From positions 1 through 29,600 of the forward strand of contig JBDKTJ010000151.1 of assembly GCA_039698075.1 (NCBI GenBank): a stretch of 29,600 nt of DNA. Reading direction: 5' to 3'. The DNA comes from JAJFVC01 sp039698075. GTDB taxonomy: Bacteria > Planctomycetota > Planctomycetia > Pirellulales > Thermoguttaceae. Under the pieces are notes generated by a model. The model was not told where the DNA came from. It worked only from the letters and a program-made list of their open reading frames with translations, and made no database searches. Of this stretch, positions 8,796 to 17,257 are shown one piece after another. Both the position numbers and the translations under genes were made by a program. The stretch's first letter is position 1. The number at the start of each line of letters is the position of its first letter.

Positions 8796-9155
8796 ATGGC
8801 TGCGCTGCGATTTGTGGTTTTGCGTCACGACCATCCGCGGGGCGTTCACTTCGATTGGATGTTCGAGACCGGCGAGACGTTAAAGACCTGGTCGCTGCCG
8901 CGGCCGCCCTTGGATGGCGACGAGATGGACTGCCAACGGCTGGCCGATCATCGCCGGGCGTATCTCGACTACGAAGGGCCGGTGTCCGGCGGGCGCGGCG
9001 ACGTGACGCGATGGGACTCGGGCACGTATGCGATTCTGCAACAGACCGATGACGAGTGGACAGTTTTCGTTACGAGTGAAAAATTGCACGGCCGAGCCAC
9101 GTTTCATCGCATCGCGGGCGGCGACCTGTGGCGGGCGTTTTTTCGCGGAGAGTAG
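8796..9155 (+). CDS. Stand-alone LigD-type 3'-phosphoesterase domain protein
   Basis: A 119-residue protein resembling the phosphoesterase domain found at one end of bacterial DNA ligase D. Visible signatures are RFVVLRHDHPRGVHFDW near the N-terminus, with the metal-site His and Asp positions, then LKTWSLP and RLADHRRAYLDYEGPV, which carries the conserved His of the active centre. In LigD this domain removes ribonucleotides and phosphates from 3' ends during non-homologous end joining. No ligase, polymerase or Ku gene is nearby, so the actual role of the solo form is unknown. The ATG at 8796 follows a TTG at 8787 in the same frame; ATG is chosen because the domain begins right after it. The gene lies 63 bp after the lipoprotein gene on the same strand. 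Confidence 0.75.
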   Translation: MAALRFVVLRHDHPRGVHFDWMFETGETLKTWSLPRPPLDGDEMDCQRLADHRRAYLDYEGPVSGGRGDVTRWDSGTYAILQQTDDEWTVFVTSEKLHGRATFHRIAGGDLWRAFFRGE

Positions 9156-9195
9156 AACGCATCACGAATCCGTGTCGCGAGTTGGGCGTCATGCT

Positions 9196-9921
9196 TTATT
9201 TTCGCCCCTCGTCCCCAGCCCCTCGCCCCTCTTTTTTTGCTTGCCCCTCCGGCTGCTTTTTCGACGCGGTGGTTCCGGCGACGAACAGTTCACCGTTGCT
9301 GAGCCGCAGGGTTTCGATGTGAGGGATGCGGTGGTTTCCGCCTTCGGGCAGGGAAAGCAGCGCGACCGGATCGGCGCCGTCGCGACGCCATTGCAGATCG
9401 AAATGGAGTTGCTCGGCCGCCTCGGACAGATGGTCAATCACGGGCCCCAGCGGCGCGGGCAGCAGGCCGGCGCGGGCCTTGATGATCCGCAACGCGACGA
9501 CGTTCGGCTCGTGCAGGTACGGCTCAAACGTCATGCTGAGCACCGTTTCCAGGCCGTCTTTGCGATAGCGACACGCGATCGTGATGCCGTGGGCGTCGAG
9601 GACCACGCGGGGGTCGTGCAACGTCGGCGGGAGCGACTTCGGATGGTTGCGGACGCGATCGACCGCCAGCCAACCGTTGATTTGCTCGGTGGTGAACCGC
9701 ACTTGCCAATGGCCTTTTTTCTTGACGGCGCTGACCAGCGCGGTCGTTTTTTGGAGCATCCGATCGCTGGCCTGCTCCATCGCCGCTGGATCGCCGACCA
9801 AGGCGTTGCGATAGTAGGCCGGCTCGTAACCGACGGCCCAATAAAGCCCCAGCACGATCAGGACGATCACGATCGCCGTGACGACGAGGATCAGCGAAAT
9901 CCATCGCAATTTACGGGACAT
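9196..9921 (-). CDS. Hypothetical membrane-anchored protein
   Basis: This 241-residue protein has one N-terminal transmembrane segment (about residues 8-30, rich in Ile, Val and Leu) followed by a soluble, presumably periplasmic domain. No family is recognised. The middle contains a TEQINGWLAVD segment; some planctomycete proteins of unknown function share this layout. The ATG at 9921 is chosen; a TTG at 9930 would add three residues. It lies 91 bp after tyrS on the same strand. The last dozen residues (EGRGAGDEGRK) are encoded by a heptamer array that overlaps the 3' end of the gene, so the original C-terminus was probably different. Confidence 0.65.
   Translation of the reverse strand: MSRKLRWISLILVVTAIVIVLIVLGLYWAVGYEPAYYRNALVGDPAAMEQASDRMLQKTTALVSAVKKKGHWQVRFTTEQINGWLAVDRVRNHPKSLPPTLHDPRVVLDAHGITIACRYRKDGLETVLSMTFEPYLHEPNVVALRIIKARAGLLPAPLGPVIDHLSEAAEQLHFDLQWRRDGADPVALLSLPEGGNHRIPHIETLRLSNGELFVAGTTASKKQPEGQAKKEGRGAGDEGRK
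9203..9231. repeat. Heptamer array overlapping a gene 3' end
   Basis: CCCCTCG/TCCCCAG/CCCCTCG/CCCCTCT units with a 7-bp period. On the coding (minus) strand the array is G-rich and lies inside the last codons, ending five bases before the stop codon. Confidence 0.75.
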
Positions 9922-9955
9922 GGCGAACAAAGCAGAGTCCTTTCCGCTCCAACGG

Positions 9956-9988
9956 CCCTCACCCTAACCCTCTCCCAAAGGGCGAGGG
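9956..9988. repeat. Interspersed hairpin repeat, second copy
   Basis: CCCTCACCCTAA followed by CCCTCTCCC (9968-9976), loop AAA, GGGCGAGGG (9980-9988), with one mismatch in the stem. It matches the copy at 4498-4534. It lies between tyrS and the downstream hypothetical gene on the minus strand. Confidence 0.75.
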
Positions 9989-10011
9989 GATGGATTGTGG
10001 GACCACGCTCC

Positions 10012-11333
<1,322 letters not shown>

Positions 11334-11337
<4 letters not shown>

Positions 11338-11708
11338 TGTGAAGCGGTCCTGCTTTTCAGCGAATTGGCCAAGCCGCTGAGGAGGCGTGCAATCTCCGTG
11401 GTGGACTCGACGAGTTTTGTGCTGATAGGGTTTTCGAGGTATTTGAGACGTTGTGCAATGAGTATTTGAGTTTCCAATTCCTTGAGCGACCCATAGGCAA
11501 TGGCAAGGAACTGCAAAAAATCGCGAGTTGTGTTTCTCGCCTGTCCTTCCGCGATATTGGAGGGGATCGAAATGGCTGCACGACGGATTTGGCTCGTCAG
11601 TCCATAAATTTCGGTTTTCGGAAACCCGTCCGTTGCTTGATACACAGCGGTTACAAGGTCCATCGATTTCTGCCAAACGATCAATTCACGATAGTCCTTG
11701 ACCGTCAT
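11334..11708 (-). CDS. Four-helix-bundle protein (S23 / 23S rRNA intervening-sequence protein family)
   Basis: This 124-residue all-helical protein has the family pattern: DYRELIVWQKSMDLV at the start, then TSQIRRAAISIPSNIAEG (residues about 40-57) and a DFLQFLAIAYGSLKELETQ helix. Relatives were first found in intervening sequences of 23S rRNA genes and are related to the accessory protein Avd of diversity-generating retroelements. They form pentameric barrels that can bind nucleic acid; the cellular role is not established. An AGAGGA box lies six bases before the ATG at 11708. The gene stands between ispD and tyrS, its stop overlaps the tyrS start by four bases, and it is bracketed by inverted GAGTGGA arrays. 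This strongly suggests insertion as a unit into an older ispD-tyrS order. Confidence 0.9.
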
Positions 11709-11740
11709 AACAATCCTCTTAAAAGATCCTCAACGATTTT

Positions 11741-11763
11741 CTCTCCACTCTCCACTCTCCACT
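11741..11763. repeat. TCCACTC heptamer array just after the ispD stop
   Basis: Three 7-bp units TCCACTC on the plus strand (GAGTGGA on the coding strand), starting three bases after the ispD stop codon. It is the inverted partner of the array at 11291-11327. Confidence 0.95.
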
Positions 11764-11766
11764 GCG

Positions 11767-12504
11767 TCATCGCCAGCGGTCGTCGGCGAAGGGGTTCATT
11801 GCTCCGGACAGTTTGGGCTTGGGCATGGCCTTTAGGGCTTGCTCGGCCAGGCGTTGGTCCTCTTTCGTGGTGATTTTCATGTTGATCGGCGAACCGGGCA
11901 CCACGGTGACGGGATGGCCGAAGCGTTCGACCAGTTGGGCCTCGTCGGTCGCTTGGAAACCAGCCCGGGCGGCGTAGGCGTCCAACAGCAATTGCCGGCG
12001 GAAGACTTGCGGCGTCTGCGCTTCCCAAAGGTTGTCGCGGGGGACGGTCTCAATGATTTTGCGGTCGGGGCCGACTCGTTTGAGCGTGGCGGCCACGGGC
12101 GTGGCGAAGATCGCGGCGCCGGTTTTTTCGGCGGCGGCGAAGATTTCGTCAATCCAGGCGTCGGCTAAGCACGGCCGGGCGGCGTCGTGAACGCAGACGA
12201 AATCGGCCGACGGCTTGACCCGGGCCAGGGCCGCTTCGACCGAATCGGCGCGCTCGGCGCCGCCGTCGACCACGTCCAGTCCCAAAATGGCCACGTTCGC
12301 CGAAAACTTCAGATTGAAAAACTCGCGGTCGTCGGGCGCGATCACCAGGATCGTCTGCGAGACGTCGCTGCGGTTCAAAAATCGTTCGGCCGAGTGCAGC
12401 CAGATGGGCTTGTTGGCCAGCGGCGCGAAGGGTTTTTTGTAGCTTTCGTCGCGGAACCGGCTGCTTCGGCCCGCGGCAGGCAAGATTACGGCGAACTTCG
12501 ACAC
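11767..12504 (-). CDS. ispD: 2-C-methyl-D-erythritol 4-phosphate cytidylyltransferase
   Basis: A 245-residue nucleotidyltransferase of the MEP isoprenoid pathway; it joins CTP and methylerythritol phosphate. The signature PAAGRSSRF (residues 9-17) binds CTP, with KKPF just after it. FVCVHDAARPCL and the later VPGSPINMKITTKEDQRLAE segment are typical of IspD. The GTG at 12504 is chosen because an AAGGA box lies seven bases upstream and the conserved region starts at once. The open frame extends to 12573, but the added residues lack conservation signals. It lies 102 bp after the HEAT-like gene on the same strand and may share its transcript. Confidence 0.9.
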   Translation of the reverse strand: MSKFAVILPAAGRSSRFRDESYKKPFAPLANKPIWLHSAERFLNRSDVSQTILVIAPDDREFFNLKFSANVAILGLDVVDGGAERADSVEAALARVKPSADFVCVHDAARPCLADAWIDEIFAAAEKTGAAIFATPVAATLKRVGPDRKIIETVPRDNLWEAQTPQVFRRQLLLDAYAARAGFQATDEAQLVERFGHPVTVVPGSPINMKITTKEDQRLAEQALKAMPKPKLSGAMNPFADDRWR

Positions 12505-12606
12505 GACGATTCCTTTCGAGCCGCGGTCAGAAGAAACTCCTGGGAAGGTCGGCGGCGACCGACGACAGGTCATGGAGACTTTTTTATTGGATTCGACGCG
12601 CTCGGC

Positions 12607-13770
12607 TCATTTTTGCTTCAGCCACGCGTTGACGGCGTCGCGCAACGTGGCGAGCGTCGGGTCGAGCGGTTCTTGTTCGTGGTCCTTGGCGTCGAGGAAC
12701 GCGATGGCCGGGGCGATGCACTTTTGCAGTTGTTCGAGACGCGAGCGTTGGGCCGGCGGTTGGGCGAGCGAGGCGAGTCCCTTGTGGGAGGCGTCCGCGC
12801 CGTTGAGGGCCAACCGGGCCGCTTCGAGGCAAGGCCGCAGCCAGCGGTGCGATTCGACGGGCGAGTAGCCGGATTGTTTGGCGAGTCGGGCGACCTCGTC
12901 GCAGGCGTCGACGACGAATCGTGCGACGGCGACGGCCGGCTCCTCGAAATCGACGCCCTGGGCGCCGGTGAAATCGAGATGGCCCAAGGCTTCGATCGCG
13001 GTGGCTCGGGTGACGATCGGCAGCTTGGAGTTGGACGCCGTCTTGAAAATGGCTTGATACACGGCGTTGTCGTCGCCGGGCGTGCCGAGTTGGCCCAGGA
13101 TTTCAATCACTTGGGCGAGGATCCAGTGGCGGCCGGCTTGATCGGCGGAGGCGAGCTGGTCGGCTTGCTTCAGCAGGACGGCGACGACCCGTTTGCGGAC
13201 GTCGTCGTTCGGCAGTTTCGCGACGACGTGTCGTTGGAGGCCGATCAGCGCGGCGACGCGCAGAGCGTCGGGTTTTTGGGAGTCCTCGACGACGGCCAGC
13301 AGCGGCTCGAGCGCCTCGGGAAGCGGCGTCGGCGGAGTTTCCACGCTGTTGAGGTCGCCGACGGCCAGCATGGCGTTCAGTTGAACGGCCGGATGATAGT
13401 TGTCGGCGATCAGATCGGTCATAAACTTCAAGACCAACTGGACCAGCGCGTCATGCGCCTGGCCGGTGGCTTGCTTCAGTTTGGTGTTCAGATCCTGGCG
13501 GTTTTTGGGCAACCTGCCGAGGTCTTTCGTCAGGGTCCACTGCGGAAGATAGAAGTCGAGGAAGAATTTTTTGAAATCTCCCTCCGAGGTCGTTTCAGAA
13601 AAGCGGCCCGCCCGAAGCGCCTGGTTGATCGCAAACATATTGCGCTTGAGCGACGTGTCGCATTTTAATTCCTTGTAGTCCGCCGCCTGCGCCGTTGGGC
13701 AAAAGAGAACGGCGGCCGCCAAGAGCAGCAAACAAACCGGTTGCGACCGATGCAATTTCTGTGTCACCAT
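12607..13770 (-). CDS. Secreted helical-repeat (HEAT-like) hypothetical protein
   Basis: This 387-residue protein begins with a clear Sec signal peptide: MVTQKLHRS, a run of Leu/Ala, then a probable cleavage after PTAQA. The ATG at 13770 is chosen for this reason; the frame is open to 13938, but the extra 56 residues would precede the signal. The mature part is made of helical pairs resembling HEAT repeats (for example NAMLAVGDLNSVE, DALRVAALIGLQRHV, VTRATAIEALGHLDF). Such proteins usually act as scaffolds; no catalytic motif is visible. It is probably periplasmic. The gene diverges from purQ. Confidence 0.75.
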   Translation of the reverse strand: MVTQKLHRSQPVCLLLLAAAVLFCPTAQAADYKELKCDTSLKRNMFAINQALRAGRFSETTSEGDFKKFFLDFYLPQWTLTKDLGRLPKNRQDLNTKLKQATGQAHDALVQLVLKFMTDLIADNYHPAVQLNAMLAVGDLNSVETPPTPLPEALEPLLAVVEDSQKPDALRVAALIGLQRHVVAKLPNDDVRKRVVAVLLKQADQLASADQAGRHWILAQVIEILGQLGTPGDDNAVYQAIFKTASNSKLPIVTRATAIEALGHLDFTGAQGVDFEEPAVAVARFVVDACDEVARLAKQSGYSPVESHRWLRPCLEAARLALNGADASHKGLASLAQPPAQRSRLEQLQKCIAPAIAFLDAKDHEQEPLDPTLATLRDAVNAWLKQK

Positions 13771-14132
13771 GAGACAAGTCAACTGTTGGGCTGGTGGATG
13801 GGACGCTTTGGCAAGTTTACCACATGGATAGGCTACCAGCGACGAGGGAGGGGTGTCAAGCTGAGCAGAACAGAGGGGCAGGAGAAACCTCGCCAGGGGG
13901 CGGCGGCCGTTTTTCATTGATCTTGTTGGAATTTCCATTCGTGACGAGGCCGGGCGTGTTTCTTTCGTGGAATGGCCGACAGGCTGGACGGTGTCGGCGG
14001 GTCGTCTGTTTGGGGGGGCGCGGGGACATTGACCACGGGCAAGTCATTCTATAGGCTATCCGAGACGGTCCTTTTGTTCTTGATGTCCTAATCTCTAATC
14101 CCTAACCTCCAATCCCTAATCCCTTAGTTTCC
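13771..14132. other. Divergent spacer between the HEAT-like gene and purQ
   Basis: This 362-bp region has no supported gene. It holds a G-rich stretch near 14009-14030, and the C-rich heptamer array directly before purQ. No standard promoter pair is clear. Confidence 0.5.
14086..14126. repeat. CTAATCC heptamer array before purQ
   Basis: Units CTAATCT, CTAATCC, CTAACCT, CCAATCC, CTAATCC with a 7-bp period, ending six bases before the purQ ATG. It takes the place of a Shine-Dalgarno. No G-rich partner arm is seen upstream. Confidence 0.85.
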
Positions 14133-14882
14133 ATGTCTACGCCTCATGTTTTGATTCTTCGCGCGCCGGGCACCAACTGCGACGTGGAAACCGCGTTCGC
14201 ATTCGAGCGGGCCGGCGCGACGACCGAAACCCTGCACATCAACCGGTTGCTGGAACAGCCCGAGCGGTTCCGGCCGTTCCAAATTCTCTGCATTCCGGGC
14301 GGATTCAGCTACGGCGACGACTTGGGGTCCGGTCGGATTTTCGGCAATCAGATGGTCCATCACCTGGTCGACGAGATGCTGCGGTTCAAGGCCGACGGCA
14401 AGCTGATTTTGGGCATCTGCAACGGGTTTCAGGTGTTGATGCAATCGCCGGTGCTGTTGGATCGCGACGCGCAGAAAGGACCGGAAGCGACGCTCACCAC
14501 CAACGATTGTGGGCGGTATCAAGATCGCTGGGTTCGATTGGAGGCGAGGGGCGAGAAATGCGTGTTTTTGAAGGGCATCGAGCGGATGTATCTGCCGGTG
14601 GCCCATGCCGAGGGCAAGTTCGTTCCGCGCGACGACGAGACGCTTCGGCGATTGGACGCGGCCGGACAGCTTGTGTTGCGTTACGCGCCGGGCGACAACC
14701 CCAACGGCGCGGTGGCCGACGTGGCCGGCGTGTGCGATGCGACGGGCCGGGTGTTGGGCCTGATGCCGCATCCGGAGCGGCACATCGACCCGACCCAGCA
14801 TCCACGTTGGACCCGCGGCGAGGCCGGCGCGACGGGCGACGGTTTGAAGATTTTTCAGAACGCCGTGGCGTATTTTTCGTAA
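14133..14882 (+). CDS. purQ: Phosphoribosylformylglycinamidine synthase, glutaminase subunit
   Basis: A 249-residue class I glutamine amidotransferase of purine synthesis. It supplies ammonia from glutamine to PurL, which makes FGAM from FGAR. The nucleophile Cys96 lies in GICNGFQ; the His213/Glu215 pair of the triad lies in MPHPERH. The N-terminal RAPGTNCD and CIPGGFSYGDDLGSG (residues 53-67) are PurQ-type. At 249 residues it is somewhat longer than the short (about 225) PurQ form. No purL or purS is in the window. The ATG is preceded by a C-rich heptamer array rather than a ribosome binding site. It is followed by a hairpin at 14919. Confidence 0.93.
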   Translation: MSTPHVLILRAPGTNCDVETAFAFERAGATTETLHINRLLEQPERFRPFQILCIPGGFSYGDDLGSGRIFGNQMVHHLVDEMLRFKADGKLILGICNGFQVLMQSPVLLDRDAQKGPEATLTTNDCGRYQDRWVRLEARGEKCVFLKGIERMYLPVAHAEGKFVPRDDETLRRLDAAGQLVLRYAPGDNPNGAVADVAGVCDATGRVLGLMPHPERHIDPTQHPRWTRGEAGATGDGLKIFQNAVAYFS

Positions 14883-14918
14883 AACAGGGTAGCCTCTACC
14901 TCTTCGGTCCATGACCGG

Positions 14919-14938
14919 CAAGACGTTTGACCGTCTTG
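14919..14938 (+). terminator. Possible terminator after purQ
   Basis: CAAGACG (14919-14925), six-base loop, CGTCTTG (14932-14938), then a pyrimidine-rich stretch CCCCCTCTTTCTGTT. It is 37 bp after the purQ stop. The U-run is interrupted, so termination efficiency is uncertain. Confidence 0.5.
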
Positions 14939-15007
14939 GCCCCCTCTTTCTGTTGATTTTCTATCGGTCGCCGGCCTCCTAGACTGGTAGTAGAAGGAGG
15001 CTGCACC

Positions 15008-15196
15008 ATGTACGAGGAACCGAAACTTTCCGAACCGGAGTGGGAGTTGGTCGTCGAGTTGCTCGAACGGGAACGAAGCGAGCTGCCCGTGGAAATCCAC
15101 CACACGCACAACTCAAACGTTCGTGTGGAGTTGCAGCAGCGGATGGAGATCGTGCGGCAGTTGCTCGATCGGCTTCAGATGCCGACGGCCGTTTGA
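15008..15196 (+). CDS. Small hypothetical protein (62 aa)
   Basis: A 62-residue acidic helical protein with the pattern LSEPEWELVVELLERER, then VEIHHTHNSNVR, and a C-terminal amphipathic helix. There is a near-perfect Shine-Dalgarno (AGAAGGAGG, 14993-15001) six bases before the ATG, which strongly supports expression. No family name is known to me. The His-rich 'IHHTHN' centre could bind a metal, but this is speculation. It is convergent with the Wzz-like gene, with 32 bp between the stops. Confidence 0.7.
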   Translation: MYEEPKLSEPEWELVVELLERERSELPVEIHHTHNSNVRVELQQRMEIVRQLLDRLQMPTAV

Positions 15197-15228
15197 GCCC
15201 CTTGGGGACGCGGAGGAAGCGACCTGTC

Positions 15229-16356
15229 CTACGGCAAGAGGATTGCCAGCGGCGCGAGGATCGCCAAAAGCAATCCGAGCGCAAGCAGCGCGCGCCGGGC
15301 TCGTGACTGTCGGCGGCTTTTTCCGATCGGGTCGGCGATGGGATCGTCGGCCTTGAGGACGCCGACCACCGGGACGCCGGACGTTCGAGCGACTTGCACG
15401 ACGCTTCCCAAAGGCGGATCGATGCCGGCGCCGCGCCACAGCAACGCCAGCCCGACCAGCGACATCAGGCCCGGCAGCATGACGGTTTTGGCCAGTCGCG
15501 GCGCATCGAAGACCAGCGGCTCGGTCGGGCTCGATGGCGTCGTTTCGGCGGGAATCACCGTCCATTGCGGGCCGACGGCGTTTTCTTGGTCCATCGAGAG
15601 TTGACGTTCCGCCTGTTCCGCTTGTTCGAGATTTTTTTGGGCGATGTCGACGTCGTAGGACAGACTGGCAAGCGGCTCGGAGGGCGGCGACGGCTTGGCG
15701 GCTTGTTTGACGACGGGCTGTTTTCCGGGGATTTGACGCGGCACGTCGGCCATTTTACGGCGGAGATCGTCGATCCGCGCGTCGATGTCTCGCACCAGCG
15801 GGTGGAGCGGCGTGCGGGTTTTCAGCAGTTGCTCGCGCTGCTGCCGACGTTGCTCCAATTGACGATCCAACTCGACCCAACGCGGATTGTCGACCCCCGG
15901 CGACGCGAGGCTCGGCGGCTCGGATTTTCCGGCGTTTTCGATCGGTTGACGGCGAAAGGCGTCGAGCCGCTCTTGAGCCTGTCGAACGGCCGTTTTGGCC
16001 CGATCGACCGCGGTGCGGGCCGCTTGGCGAGGCGCGTCGATCGACCGTTGCCACTGTTGCCGTTGATCGGCGGCGTAGCAGTCGGCCAGGGCGTTGGCCA
16101 TGCGTTGAGCTCGGCGGCGATCCGCGTTTTCGCAGCTCAGCGGGATAGCGAGTTTTTCGGCCGGCGACGACTGTTCGACCACGTAGGCCGTGGCGGCGTA
16201 GATCGGAGATTCGGGCGAAGCCGCGGGCCGTCGAACGACAGACAACAACGACGCGCCGAGGCTGGCGATCACCATGAAAAGTCCCAGCAACAACCAGGTC
16301 GTGCGACGGGGTCGCATGGAAACCGGGCGAGGCACGAATTGGGAGTGGGTCGTCAT
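15229..16356 (-). CDS. Wzz-like / chain-length-determinant-type membrane protein
   Basis: A 375-residue inner-membrane protein. It has an N-terminal transmembrane segment (about residues 20-41), a short beta-rich part, then a long Gln/Arg/Glu-rich coiled coil (about 90-270). A second membrane segment (TVMLPGLMSLVGLALLW) follows, and a third lies at the C-terminus. This layout resembles polysaccharide co-polymerases of the Wzz/GumC type, but the classical Pro-rich TM2 motif is weak and no kinase domain is present. The ATG at 16356 is chosen because the upstream in-frame start at 16410 adds only a basic, unconserved stretch. No other polysaccharide-export gene lies nearby, so the role is inferred from architecture only. 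Confidence 0.6.
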   Translation of the reverse strand: MTTHSQFVPRPVSMRPRRTTWLLLGLFMVIASLGASLLSVVRRPAASPESPIYAATAYVVEQSSPAEKLAIPLSCENADRRRAQRMANALADCYAADQRQQWQRSIDAPRQAARTAVDRAKTAVRQAQERLDAFRRQPIENAGKSEPPSLASPGVDNPRWVELDRQLEQRRQQREQLLKTRTPLHPLVRDIDARIDDLRRKMADVPRQIPGKQPVVKQAAKPSPPSEPLASLSYDVDIAQKNLEQAEQAERQLSMDQENAVGPQWTVIPAETTPSSPTEPLVFDAPRLAKTVMLPGLMSLVGLALLWRGAGIDPPLGSVVQVARTSGVPVVGVLKADDPIADPIGKSRRQSRARRALLALGLLLAILAPLAILLP

Positions 16357-16476
16357 CGTGTGCGGTCTCCGGCCGTGGAACGGGCGCAGAGTCTTCCGTA
16401 TTTTCGTCATCGACCGGGGCGTCGCTCCAACTTTAACAATTTTAACGACTTGTCAAACCAACCTTTTTGGTCCAAG

Positions 16477-17148
16477 ATGAACGTTGTGTTTCACATCAAA
16501 ATCTGCGGCATGACGAACGTGGCGGATGCGGTGGCGGCGGCGCGGGCCGGCGCGGACGCCGTTGGGTTGAATTTTTACGCCAAAAGTCCACGGTGCATCA
16601 CCCAGGAAACGGCTAAAAAAATCGTGGCGGCCCTGCCGACCGGGGTCGTTCGCGTCGGGTTGTTTGTGGACACGCCGAGTCGAGAAATTTGCCGGTTGTA
16701 CGACGAGTTGCCGCTGGATTTGATTCAGTTGCACGGCGACCAACCGCCCGAGTTTTTGAGCCAATTGGGCGACCGGCCCGTGATGCGCGCATTTCGGTTG
16801 GGCGCCGGGGGGCTGGGACCAATCCAAGAGTATCTTAATCGCTGTAGAGGACTTGGTTCGATGCCCCAAATGATTCTGTTGGATGCCCTGGTGGCTGGGC
16901 AGTTTGGCGGCACCGGTCAGACGACCGACTGGCAGCTTGCCGGGGCGTACGCCGCCGAGTCGGATCGGCTTCCGCTCGTTCTTGCGGGCGGGCTGACTCC
17001 ATCAAACGTCATGGACGCCATTCGACTTGTTCGGCCTGATGCCGTGGATGTAGCAAGCGGGGTCGAGTTTCGAACCGGTCACAAGGATGCAAGCTCGGTC
17101 GGGGCATTTGTTGATGCCGCTCGGCAGGGGTTTGGTTTTCTCGCCTAG
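16477..17148 (+). CDS. trpF: Phosphoribosylanthranilate isomerase
   Basis: A 223-residue TIM-barrel enzyme of tryptophan synthesis; it isomerises phosphoribosylanthranilate to CdRP. The catalytic Cys lies in HIKICGMTN at the first strand and the catalytic Asp in MILLDALVAG. The QLHGDQPPEF and VLAGGLTPSNV segments are typical phosphate-binding and barrel motifs, and DVASGVEF is the usual C-terminal signature. The ATG at 16477 is chosen because the family's first strand starts a few residues later; the frame is open far upstream only as antisense of the Wzz-like gene. No other trp gene is in the window. Confidence 0.93.
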   Translation: MNVVFHIKICGMTNVADAVAAARAGADAVGLNFYAKSPRCITQETAKKIVAALPTGVVRVGLFVDTPSREICRLYDELPLDLIQLHGDQPPEFLSQLGDRPVMRAFRLGAGGLGPIQEYLNRCRGLGSMPQMILLDALVAGQFGGTGQTTDWQLAGAYAAESDRLPLVLAGGLTPSNVMDAIRLVRPDAVDVASGVEFRTGHKDASSVGAFVDAARQGFGFLA

Positions 17149-17257
17149 AGTCGGACGTGTTCGGCCCTCGATGTGCCGCGCCGGGGCTTCCCATCCGACG
17201 TGCTTGCTTTTATGATGTCGGTTTACGTTGATCCATTGTTCGAGCGAAGGAGCCGCC

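Noticed and set aside
15394..16476. N-terminal extension of trpF by about 360 residues
   Set aside because: This is antisense to the Wzz-like gene; the TrpF fold begins at the ATG at 16477.
17149..17257. SAH or SAM riboswitch before ahcY
   Set aside because: I looked for the conserved cores of SAH and SAM riboswitches and saw none; only a short GTCGGA/TCCGAC inverted pair is present.
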